The notes under the pieces are model-generated. The model had not been told where the DNA came from and searched no databases. It saw nothing but the letters and a program-made list of their open reading frames with translations. Both the position numbers and the translations under genes were made by a program. A stretch of DNA of 12,620 bases from Treponema sp. (GTDB taxonomy: Bacteria > Spirochaetota > Spirochaetia > Treponematales > Breznakiellaceae). Positions 1-5,958 of the stretch are shown here, in pieces (within the stretch, counting starts at the first letter, position 1; every line of letters begins with the position of its first letter). The stretch spans positions 1 through 12,620 of the forward strand of contig JAISRD010000017.1 of NCBI GenBank assembly GCA_031273835.1, given 5' to 3'.

Positions 1-4
1 CGCC

Positions 5-33
5 CGGGCCGTAGGCCCGCCATCTCTGGGCGG
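5..33. other. Two mutually exclusive short GC-rich hairpins at left edge
   Basis: CGGGCC (5-10) can pair with GGCCCG (14-19) around a 3-base loop, or CCGCC (17-21) can pair with GGCGG (29-33) around a 7-base loop. They share bases 17-19, so only one can form. This may be the end of a gene lying left of the window. No T-run follows, so a terminator call is not supported. Confidence 0.3.
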
Positions 34-361
34 CCCCCCTCCCGTAAATGCCTGAAAGAAAAGGCGCCGGAAAAGTGCTCTTGGCGGGGGGCATACGGCA
101 AAAGCCCCTGCGCCTGGGCGGGCATAGCGGGCCATCTGAAAAGCGTACTCCAGAAAAAGCAACGGGGGGTGTCAGTGGCAATACTGCGGACCCCGGCCGC
201 GGTGTTGCCACTGACAGGACCCCCGGTTTTTGCTTAGGTACGCTTTTCTGAGAGTGTTATCCCCCTTTAGGCGCAGGGGCATTTCGGAGTAATTCCCCCC
301 GCCTGAGTAAATTCTTCAGCGCCTTTTCTTTCAGGGGATAGCGGGCGGCGGGGGGTGCCGC
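30..361. repeat. Long imperfect inverted repeat (palindromic element or large hairpin RNA)
   Basis: The stretch 1-388 has no believable gene; most of it is one extended palindrome centred near base 193. Paired blocks seen directly: 51-67 with 319-335 (17 of 17), 83-91 with 295-303, 104-115 with 269-280 (12 of 12), 138-148 with 238-248 (11 of 11), and 170-189 with 197-216, which is 20 pairs if two G-U pairs are allowed. The outer ends continue weakly to GCGGC at 30-34 and GCCGC at 357-361. Nearly all blocks share the same symmetry axis, so the arms are collinear over about 160 bp with mismatches and small bulges. It could be a MITE-like non-autonomous element, a decayed duplication in inverted orientation, or a structured RNA. 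No target-site duplication was recognised. Confidence 0.85.
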
Positions 362-369
362 ACGGCGTC

Positions 370-398
370 TTGACTAATTTTTACCCCTTTGGTTGAAT
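370..398 (+). promoter_or_regulatory. Possible sigma70 promoter for the amide channel-pncA operon
   Basis: TTGACT at 370-375 is followed after 17 bases by TTGAAT (393-398). A better -10 (TATAAC, 398-403) lies 22 bases away, too far for a normal spacer. It starts just outside the palindrome, so the palindrome would not be part of this transcript. The leader would be about 80 bases. Confidence 0.4.
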
Positions 399-484
399 AT
401 AACCGTATCCTTCCTTCCATCCGTTCTTTAATCCCAACTGAGCGGCCGGTTGAAGCAAGGCAATCGGGAATTCAGGAGGGTCCT

Positions 485-994
485 ATGGGTTTTTTGGGTC
501 TCTGTCTGCTCTTTGTGGGCATAGCTCTTGTCATGAACGGTGTCGCGGCCATTTCCAAGTGGGACGCGAAGACCACGGCTTTTATCAATCTGGTTACGGG
601 CGCCATTCTGGTAACCGGTAATTTTATCGCCCTTGCCAGGGCGGACGGCGCGGCGGCTTCGCAGTACAACAACGCGGCGGCGGGTTTTCTCTTCGGCTTT
701 ACCTATCTTTTTATCGCCGCCAATTACCTGTGGAAGCTCGACCTGCGGGCCTTCGGCTGGTACAGCGTCTGCGTGGCGGTCTTTGCGGTGATAAGCACGG
801 CGGTCTGTGTCCGGAACGGCGCCGTCCCCCTGGGCGTACTGTGGGCGGCCTGGGCGCTTTTGTGGCTTGAGGGCTTTCTGGAACTTTCACTGCACCTGAA
901 ATCCCTCGGCAAAATCTTTCCCGTGTTAAGCATCCTTGAGGGAATTTTTGCCACAGGCGGGCCGGGGATCCTGATGTTATTCGGCTGGTGGTAG
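485..994 (+). CDS. AmiS/UreI-family urea/amide channel
   Basis: This is a 169-residue inner-membrane protein of the AmiS/UreI family, which forms six-helix channels for urea and short amides. The frame is open further upstream, but the ATG at 485 is preceded by AGGAGG (474-479) at good spacing, and the family N-terminus begins there (MGFLGLCLLFVGIALVMNG). Family motifs visible are GFLFGFTYLF at 67-76, FGWYS at 90-94 and WALLWLEGFLE at 123-133, followed by LSILEGI near the last helix. Length fits the family (about 170-195). The loop before the fifth helix is short (RNGAVPLG) and has no histidine, unlike the acid-gated Helicobacter pylori UreI, so proton gating is unlikely. The gene ends 3 bases before pncA and is not near a urease or aliphatic amidase here, so nicotinamide or another small amide is the likeliest cargo; that is an inference. 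Confidence 0.88.
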   Translation: MGFLGLCLLFVGIALVMNGVAAISKWDAKTTAFINLVTGAILVTGNFIALARADGAAASQYNNAAAGFLFGFTYLFIAANYLWKLDLRAFGWYSVCVAVFAVISTAVCVRNGAVPLGVLWAAWALLWLEGFLELSLHLKSLGKIFPVLSILEGIFATGGPGILMLFGWW

Positions 995-997
995 GGG

Positions 998-1597
998 ATG
1001 AATATCAATTTTGCCAAATCGGCGCTGATCGAGGTGGACGTACAGAATGATTTTTGTCCGGGGGGATCTTTGGCGGTTAATGAGGGCGATAAAGTCGCCG
1101 CCCCCTTAAACGATTTTGCCCGCCGGTTTAACGCCGCCGGCGCTCCCGTCATAGCCACCCAGGATTGGCATCCCGCAGGGCATTGTTCTTTTGCTTCAAG
1201 CGGAAGAAAAGCCGCCGAAGGGGAAGTGCTCTGGCCCGATCACTGCGTACAGGGTACGGCGGGCTCTGATTTTCACCCCGATCTGGACATAAGGCCCGTC
1301 ACGCTTATAATCCGCAAGGGCTTCCGGCCTTCCATCGACTCCTATTCGGCGTTTTTTGAAAACGACCGGAAAACCATTACGGGGCTTGCCGGTTTCCTCA
1401 AGGACCTTGGGGTTGATACGGTCTATATGGGCGGCCTTGCCACGGATTACTGCGTGTTCTTTTCCGCCATGGACGCCCTTAAGCTCGGCTTTGCGGTATA
1501 CCTTTTAAGGGACGCCGTCCGCGGCGTGGGTTATCCCGAGGGTTCCGTTGAAAGGGCCTTAAGCTCTATGAAAGACGCCGGTGTGGTAATGTTATAG
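998..1597 (+). CDS. pncA: Nicotinamidase / pyrazinamidase
   Basis: A cytoplasmic cysteine hydrolase of the isochorismatase-like fold converting nicotinamide to nicotinate and ammonia for the Preiss-Handler NAD salvage route. The 199 residues carry the whole active site: DVQNDF with catalytic Asp14, Lys107 in IIRKGF, and Cys152 in GGLATDYCV. Metal ligands are Asp56 and His58 in QDWHPAGH and His82 in WPDHCVQ. The oxyanion-type SYSAFF segment at 115-120 is also typical. Size is usual for the family (about 180-215). The ATG follows the channel gene's stop by 3 bases and the Shine-Dalgarno (GGTAGGGG) overlaps that gene's end, so the two are surely co-transcribed and probably translationally coupled. 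Related isochorismatase-family amidases are the only alternative, but the PncA motifs are strict. Confidence 0.95.
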   Translation: MNINFAKSALIEVDVQNDFCPGGSLAVNEGDKVAAPLNDFARRFNAAGAPVIATQDWHPAGHCSFASSGRKAAEGEVLWPDHCVQGTAGSDFHPDLDIRPVTLIIRKGFRPSIDSYSAFFENDRKTITGLAGFLKDLGVDTVYMGGLATDYCVFFSAMDALKLGFAVYLLRDAVRGVGYPEGSVERALSSMKDAGVVML

Positions 1598-1609
1598 GCC
1601 GCCGCAGAC

Positions 1610-1633
1610 AAATGCGCTTTGTAAAGGCGTTTT
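1610..1633. terminator. Possible bidirectional terminator between convergent pncA and leuS
   Basis: AAATGC (1610-1615) pairs with GCGTTT (1627-1632), and CTT/AAG pair inside it around a 4-base loop, with one bulged G. Short A and T runs flank the stem on both sides, as expected for a site serving both strands. The stem is short, so the call is tentative. Confidence 0.4.
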
Positions 1634-1634
1634 G

Positions 1635-4118
1635 CTATTCCCGGGTTACGATATTGACCAGCTTATCCGGCACGGTGATCACCTTTACCACCGTCCTGCC
1701 TTCAAGCCATTTCTTAAGCCCCGGCAGTTCCCGGGCTTTCTTTTCAAGTTCCGCCCTGTCCGTCCCCGCCGGGGCGGTGAATTTATCCCGTATCTTACCC
1801 CGGACCTGGACGACGATGGTTACTTCGCTTTCGGCGCAGAGCCCTTCATCCCAGGCGGGCCAGGGCTCGGAGGAAACGGATCCTGTGTGTCCCAGCTTTT
1901 CCCAGAGTTCTTCCCCCAAATGGGGGGCATAGCAGGAAACCATCTTTACCAGGGGTTCCCACAGCGTCCGGGGGAGTTCCGGCAGTTTGGCAAGTTCATT
2001 GGAATAGATCATCATGGCGCTGATCGCCGTGTTGAAATTCAGCGTTTCCGTATCGGCGCTTACCTTCTTTATGGTCCTGTGGAGCAGCTTAAGGAGTTCC
2101 CCCCGGGGATTTTTTTCCGTATCCGCCGTAACGGCTTCCCCGCTCAGCGGCTTTCCCCCGATAAGCCAGAGGCGCTCCAAAAAGCGGGACACCCCCACAA
2201 GTCCCGCCGTAAGCCAGGGCTTGGTTACCTCCAGGGGGCCCATAAACATCTCGTAGACCCGCATTGAATCGGCGCCGTAATTTTTTATGATGTCGTCGGG
2301 GTTGATCACGTTTCCCCGGCTCTTACTCATCTTTTGATTATCCTCGCCCAGTATCATCCCCTGGTTCACCAGGCGCTGAAAGGGTTCCTGGGTATTGACC
2401 AGCCCCAGGTCGTAGAGGACCTTGTGCCAGAAGCGGGCATAGAGGAGGTGAAGTACCGCGTGCTCAACCCCGCCTACATAGAGATCCACCGGCGCCCAGT
2501 AGTCCACCTTTTCCTTTGCGGCAAATGCCCCGCCGTTTTTCGGGTCCAGGTAACGAAGGTAGTACCAGCAGGAACCGGCCCATTGGGGCATGGTATTGGT
2601 TTCCCGCTTTGCCGGGCCCCCGCATCTGGGACAGGTGGTATTGACCCAGGCCGTGATATTTGCCAGGGGCGATTCGCCCGTACCGGTGGGCGCGTAGGAT
2701 TCCACTTCGGGAAGCCGCAGGGGGAGTTCCTTTTCATCCAGGGGAATTATTGCGGAACCGCTTTCCCCCCGGCATTGTTCGCAGTGCACCACCGGAATGG
2801 GTTCCCCCCAATAACGCTGGCGGCTGAAAATCCAGTCCCGGAGTTTATAATTGACCGCCCTGCGGCCTATGCCCTGCTTGTCCAGCCAGTCGACAATGGC
2901 GCTTATGGCGTCCCTGGTGGCAAGGCCGGTAAATTGTCCCGAATTAACCGCATAGCCGTCGGCAGCGGTACATGCTTCGGGTTCGGCGGAATAGTCCGCC
3001 CCGGGGGTGGGTTTTTCCGCCGCGACCACCCGGACTATGGGCAGATCGAATTTTTTGGCGAAGTCCCAGTCCCGTTCATCATGGGCGGGGACCGCCATAA
3101 TCGCCCCGGTACCGTAGGAGATCAATACATAGTCGGCGATCCAAATGGGGATCTTTTTATTGTTGACAGGGTTGATCGCATAGGCCCCGGAAAAGACGCC
3201 GGTCTTTTCCTTTGCCAGATCGGTCCGTTCCAAATCGCTTTTTTTGGCCGCCGCTTCAAGGTAAGCGGCAACGGGAATTTTCTGTTCGGGGGTGGTGATT
3301 TTTTCCACCAGGGCATGTTCCGGCGCAAGAACCATGTAGGTAGCGCCGAAGAGGGTATCGGGCCGGGTGGTGTATATCTCCAGTTCCTCCCCCTCATCGC
3401 CGTCGATCTTAAACACCACGTTGGCCCCTTCGGAGCGGCCTATCCAGTTCCGCTGCATGAGCTTTACCGGTTCCGGCCAGTCAAGGCCGTCGAGGTCCGC
3501 AAGAAGCCGTTCCGCATAGGCGGTTATCTTTAGTATCCATTGGCGTATACGCTTCCGGCTTACCCTGGTCCCGCAGCGTTCGCAGACTCCGTCCTTTACT
3601 TCCTCGTTGGCAAGTCCGGTCTTGCAGGAAGGGCACCAGTTGATGGGGCTTTCCGCCTCGTAAGCCAGGCCCTTCTTAAAAAGCTGGAGAAAGATCCATT
3701 GGGTCCAGCGGTAGTATTCGGGGCTGGAGGTATCCACTTCCCGGTCCCAGTCATAGGAAAAGCCCAGAGCCTTAATCTGGCTGCGGAATTTTTCAATATT
3801 CGCCGCGGTGGTTAGCGCCGGATGGGTCCCGGTTTTGATGGCATAGTTTTCCGCCGGAAGCCCAAAGGCGTCAAAACCCATGGGATGAAGTACGTTAAAG
3901 CCCTTCATCCTAAGGTAACGGCAGTATATGTCCGTGGCGGTATAACCTTCGGGATGGCCCACATGGAGCCCCTGGGCCGAAGGATAAGGAAACATGTCAA
4001 GCACGTAACGGCGTTTTTCCCGGGGGAACGAAGGGTCCTCCTCCGCCTTGAAGGTTTTGTGTTCTTCCCAGTACTTTTGCCATTTGGGTTCTATGGTTTC
4101 AAAGGGGTACTTGGCCAT
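1635..4118 (-). CDS. leuS: Leucyl-tRNA synthetase
   Basis: Class Ia aminoacyl-tRNA synthetase that charges tRNA-Leu in the cytoplasm. The 827 residues show the bacterial LeuRS order: an N-terminal segment PKWQKYW (11-17), the HIGH signature as HVGH at 52-55 (after FPYPSAQGL), a zinc-type CPSC...CERC insert at 162-182, the CP1 editing domain with TTRPDT at 250-255 and the conserved Asp in PAHDERD (347), a second CPRC pair at 496-499, and the KMSKS loop at 596-600. The remainder is the anticodon-binding helical domain and the short C-terminal domain. Length is within the normal 800-880 range and no domain is missing. The ATG is preceded by AGGAG at about 9 bases. It is a single-gene unit, convergent with pncA, whose leader (from about 4305) carries a tRNA-like sequence. 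Confidence 0.98.
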   Translation of the reverse strand: MAKYPFETIEPKWQKYWEEHKTFKAEEDPSFPREKRRYVLDMFPYPSAQGLHVGHPEGYTATDIYCRYLRMKGFNVLHPMGFDAFGLPAENYAIKTGTHPALTTAANIEKFRSQIKALGFSYDWDREVDTSSPEYYRWTQWIFLQLFKKGLAYEAESPINWCPSCKTGLANEEVKDGVCERCGTRVSRKRIRQWILKITAYAERLLADLDGLDWPEPVKLMQRNWIGRSEGANVVFKIDGDEGEELEIYTTRPDTLFGATYMVLAPEHALVEKITTPEQKIPVAAYLEAAAKKSDLERTDLAKEKTGVFSGAYAINPVNNKKIPIWIADYVLISYGTGAIMAVPAHDERDWDFAKKFDLPIVRVVAAEKPTPGADYSAEPEACTAADGYAVNSGQFTGLATRDAISAIVDWLDKQGIGRRAVNYKLRDWIFSRQRYWGEPIPVVHCEQCRGESGSAIIPLDEKELPLRLPEVESYAPTGTGESPLANITAWVNTTCPRCGGPAKRETNTMPQWAGSCWYYLRYLDPKNGGAFAAKEKVDYWAPVDLYVGGVEHAVLHLLYARFWHKVLYDLGLVNTQEPFQRLVNQGMILGEDNQKMSKSRGNVINPDDIIKNYGADSMRVYEMFMGPLEVTKPWLTAGLVGVSRFLERLWLIGGKPLSGEAVTADTEKNPRGELLKLLHRTIKKVSADTETLNFNTAISAMMIYSNELAKLPELPRTLWEPLVKMVSCYAPHLGEELWEKLGHTGSVSSEPWPAWDEGLCAESEVTIVVQVRGKIRDKFTAPAGTDRAELEKKARELPGLKKWLEGRTVVKVITVPDKLVNIVTRE

Positions 4119-4166
4119 GCGTGCAGACTCCTACGGTGAAGGGGCGGAAACTTGCGTTTTCACCCT

Positions 4167-4187
4167 GGAGTTTGCTACGCAAACCCC
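4167..4187. repeat. Short dispersed palindromic repeat, copy 1
   Basis: GGAGTTTGC, a 3-base loop, then GCAAACCCC, forming a 9-base stem with one A-C mismatch. The same palindrome, perfectly paired, recurs at 6736-6756 inside a coding region. Here it lies in the leuS leader, about 50 bases upstream of the leuS start. Confidence 0.7.
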
Positions 4188-4239
4188 CATACTTCGGCCT
4201 ACGGCTTTACCTTGGGCTTATAAAAAGCAGAGCATTCAG

Positions 4240-4281
4240 TCGGGCAACCCGGATTTGAACCGGAGACCCCAAGTCCCCCAG
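4240..4281 (-). pseudogene. tRNA 3'-half-like sequence (anticodon loop to discriminator), possibly tRNA-Pro
   Basis: On the - strand 42 bases read like positions 32-73 of a type I tRNA: a loop with U33 followed by GGG (Pro anticodon), the variable-loop-like GGGTC, a T arm TCCGG-TTCAAAT-CCGGG with five pairs and the invariant GGTTCRA core, the acceptor 3' strand TTGCCCG, and A73. The matching 5' acceptor strand (CGGGCAA), D arm and the 5' anticodon stem are absent upstream, and CT rather than CCA follows A73. It therefore cannot be a working tRNA. It lies downstream of a consensus promoter and within the presumed leuS leader. It may be an old attachment-site remnant, a deleted tRNA gene, or a leader element that mimics a T arm. 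Confidence 0.55.
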
Positions 4282-4311
4282 TTCCATAAGGCGCAGTATT
4301 TATTATTAAGA

Positions 4312-4339
4312 ATTATAGAAAATCATTTAGTTTTGTCAA
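4312..4339 (-). promoter_or_regulatory. Consensus sigma70 promoter for leuS (or an ancestral tRNA gene)
   Basis: On the - strand TTGACA (4339-4334) and TATAAT (4317-4312) are both perfect, with a 16-base spacer. Predicted start is near 4305, giving a leuS leader of about 185 bases that includes the tRNA-like segment and the palindromic repeat. Perfect hexamers are typical of stable RNA genes, which fits a former tRNA gene. Confidence 0.75.
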
Positions 4340-4429
4340 GTGGTATATTACGTGATCCAGCGCAAGCCGCAGCGCGTCAATCGATCCGCCGTTTTCCCTG
4401 GTCTTGCGGAGGAGAAGCTCAAGAATACT
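4313..4429 (-). pseudogene. Short coding-like remnant, 38 codons, no start codon
   Basis: Between the promoters of leuS and the GH3 gene, the - strand reads ILELLLRKTRENGG followed by SIDALRLALDHVIYHL and a stop codon that overlaps the TATAAT box. Third positions are mostly G or C, as in the neighbouring genes, and the product would be amphipathic helix. No ATG, GTG or TTG is in frame after the upstream stop, so it is either the tail of a decayed gene or chance. I do not recognise the protein. Confidence 0.25.
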
Positions 4430-4453
4430 TTAGTAAGTATAGATGGGGACAGC

Positions 4454-4483
4454 TTAGCATGATTTTAATAAAGCGGGTATAAT
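4454..4483 (+). promoter_or_regulatory. Putative promoter abutting the GH3 start codon
   Basis: TATAAT at 4478-4483 is perfect; TTAGCA (4454-4459, four of six) lies 18 bases upstream. Transcription would begin at about 4490, on top of the ATG at 4489, predicting a leaderless message. No Shine-Dalgarno sequence precedes that ATG, which agrees. Confidence 0.5.
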
Positions 4484-4488
4484 GGGCC

Positions 4489-5634
4489 ATGCGCTTAAAC
4501 CTCGTACCACTGTTTGTACTGTTGTGCCTGCCCCCGGCATACGGAAAAGACCCCGCCGGGCCTCCGGGGGGCGGGCCTCCGGCCGCCGAAAGGGACCTGG
4601 CGGTCCGGGCCTCGGAAATCGTTTCTTCCATGGATACGGAAAAACTCGCCGCCCAGGTACTGCTCAGCGCCGTGGAAGGCAGGGAGCTGGGCAAAAAAAC
4701 GGAGCTACTCTTTACCGCCGTCCCCCCCGGCGGGGTGATGCTCTTTAGTTACAACGTCGCCTCCGATCCCGGGAGGACCCGTCTGTTTCTGGAGGAACTT
4801 TCATCCCTCATACGGTCCGTCTCGGGCACGGCGCCCTTTATCGCCGCCGACCAGGAGGGCGGGGCGGTACAGCGCTTCCGGGGGGCCGCGTCCCTGCCTC
4901 CGGCCCTGTCCTACTGGGAGCGGCTGGAACGGGGGGAGGACAGGGGGAGCCTCACGGCCGCGGTGGAACGGGAGGCCCTTGTTTCGGGCCGGGAACTGCG
5001 GAGCCTTGGGGTGAATTTGAACCTCGCCCCGGTGGCGGAACCCCTTTCCCCGGGGAACCGCTCCTTCCTCAAGGACCGCTCCTACGGCCCCGACCCGGAT
5101 TTTACCGCCGCGGCGGCGGCGGCCTTTGTCCGGGGCATGGAAAGGGCCGGGGTGGCCTCGACGCTTAAACACTTCCCCGGCAGTTCCGGCGCGGACCCCC
5201 ATAAAATACGGGGGGCGAAGATAGGGGAGGACCCGGCGGAGCTTGAAAGTATGATAAGCCCCTTCAGGAGGGTCATCGCCGCCTCAGGGCCCGCGGCGGT
5301 GATGGTTTCCCACGCGATTGTAAGCCCCTGGGATTCCAGGCCGGCGAGCCTCTCCCCTGAGGCGGTACGGCGGCTGCGGGAGGATCTCGGGTTCCGGGGC
5401 ATCATCATCGCCGACGACTTTGCCATGGCCGCGGCCCCCGCCCCCCCTGAGGTCTGCGCTGTGGAGGCCCTCAACGCCGGGGTGGACATGGTTTTAGCCT
5501 GGACGCAGGACCTGCGGAAGATCCACGCCGCCCTGGTCCTGGCGGTCCGGGAGGGGAGGCTTGACGGGGAAAAACTCCGCCGGGCTGCGGAGCGTATCGT
5601 TTTCGCGAAGCTCCGTTACGCTCTTATGCGGTAA
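4489..5634 (+). CDS. Glycoside hydrolase family 3 beta-N-acetylhexosaminidase, NagZ-like, exported
   Basis: A 381-residue GH3 enzyme expected to remove N-acetylglucosamine from muropeptides or chito-oligosaccharides. Residues 1-19 are a Sec signal peptide (MRLNLVPLFVLLCLPPAYG), so it acts in the periplasm rather than the cytoplasm as in E. coli NagZ. GH3 landmarks in order are DQEGG at 121-125 with VQRFRG, LNLAPVAEP near 177-185, KHFPG at 227-231, the Asp236/His238 pair that serves as the acid/base loop in NagZ-type enzymes, and IIIADDFAM with nucleophile Asp309. The His usual after KHFPG is Ser here. The start is fixed by the signal peptide despite lacking a ribosome site. It stands alone, divergent from leuS and convergent with the glycosyltransferase operon. 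Substrate specificity beyond the NagZ-type motif is not shown. Confidence 0.9.
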   Translation: MRLNLVPLFVLLCLPPAYGKDPAGPPGGGPPAAERDLAVRASEIVSSMDTEKLAAQVLLSAVEGRELGKKTELLFTAVPPGGVMLFSYNVASDPGRTRLFLEELSSLIRSVSGTAPFIAADQEGGAVQRFRGAASLPPALSYWERLERGEDRGSLTAAVEREALVSGRELRSLGVNLNLAPVAEPLSPGNRSFLKDRSYGPDPDFTAAAAAAFVRGMERAGVASTLKHFPGSSGADPHKIRGAKIGEDPAELESMISPFRRVIAASGPAAVMVSHAIVSPWDSRPASLSPEAVRRLREDLGFRGIIIADDFAMAAAPAPPEVCAVEALNAGVDMVLAWTQDLRKIHAALVLAVREGRLDGEKLRRAAERIVFAKLRYALMR

Positions 5635-5652
5635 GGGGAACGTTAACCACGC

Positions 5653-5690
5653 GCCTTCCGCAGGGAAGGCCCCTCACGGACAGGAAGGGG
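5653..5690. terminator. Candidate hairpin pair between convergent transcripts
   Basis: GCCTTCC (5653-5659) pairs perfectly with GGAAGGC (5664-5670). A second stem CCCCT (5670-5674) with AGGGG (5686-5690) follows and leads into the T-rich AAGTTATTTCTT on the + strand. The arrangement fits termination of the GH3 message, and perhaps of the opposing operon, but neither arm has a clean T-run. Confidence 0.4.
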
Positions 5691-5729
5691 AAGTTATTTC
5701 TTAAGTTAATGGATACAGTTCCGCGGCCC

Positions 5730-5957
5730 CTATTCTTCCAGATTCAGTTCGTCCCCGGCGCTTACTTCGGGGCCCTCCGCGGCGGCCTTGGCCTTCTTCC
5801 GCTTTTTCGGTTTTGAGCCAAGGGAAAAAGCGGAACGGGGCCGGGCCACGTAGCTGACCAGGGTGAAAAACAGTACCAGGACCACGACGGTAAGAATAAG
5901 CTGCCATGACGAGGCAACCTTGATGATAAGGCCGATCATTTCCCTGGAAGAAAGCAT
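5730..5957 (-). CDS. Small single-pass membrane protein of unknown function
   Basis: A 75-residue protein with one membrane span at about residues 18-38 (LILTVVVLVLFFTLVSYVA region), then a strongly basic patch KPKKRKKAK (49-57), then an acidic tail ending LNLEE. The positive patch next to the span predicts the C-terminal tail to be cytoplasmic. The ATG begins one base after the TGA of the HAD gene, so translation is probably coupled; no clear Shine-Dalgarno is present. It is the last gene of the glycosyltransferase-HAD operon. I do not recognise a family. Confidence 0.65.
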   Translation of the reverse strand: MLSSREMIGLIIKVASSWQLILTVVVLVLFFTLVSYVARPRSAFSLGSKPKKRKKAKAAAEGPEVSAGDELNLEE

Positions 5958-5958
5958 C

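Noticed and set aside
48..251. 67-codon open frame in the left palindrome
   Set aside because: Low-complexity composition dictated by the inverted repeat, with no ribosome site; better explained as non-coding.
2334..3533. 399-codon open frame on the + strand
   Set aside because: It lies wholly antisense to leuS, whose motifs are unmistakable; long antisense frames are expected from GC-biased codon use.
4119..4305. T-box riboswitch in the leuS leader
   Set aside because: The conserved T-box AGGGTGGNACCGCG sequence is absent and there is no terminator/antiterminator pair with a T-run.
4048..4482. 144-codon open frame crossing the leuS start and the intergenic region
   Set aside because: It runs antisense to leuS and through the promoter, tRNA-like segment and repeat; no ribosome site or homology is recognised.
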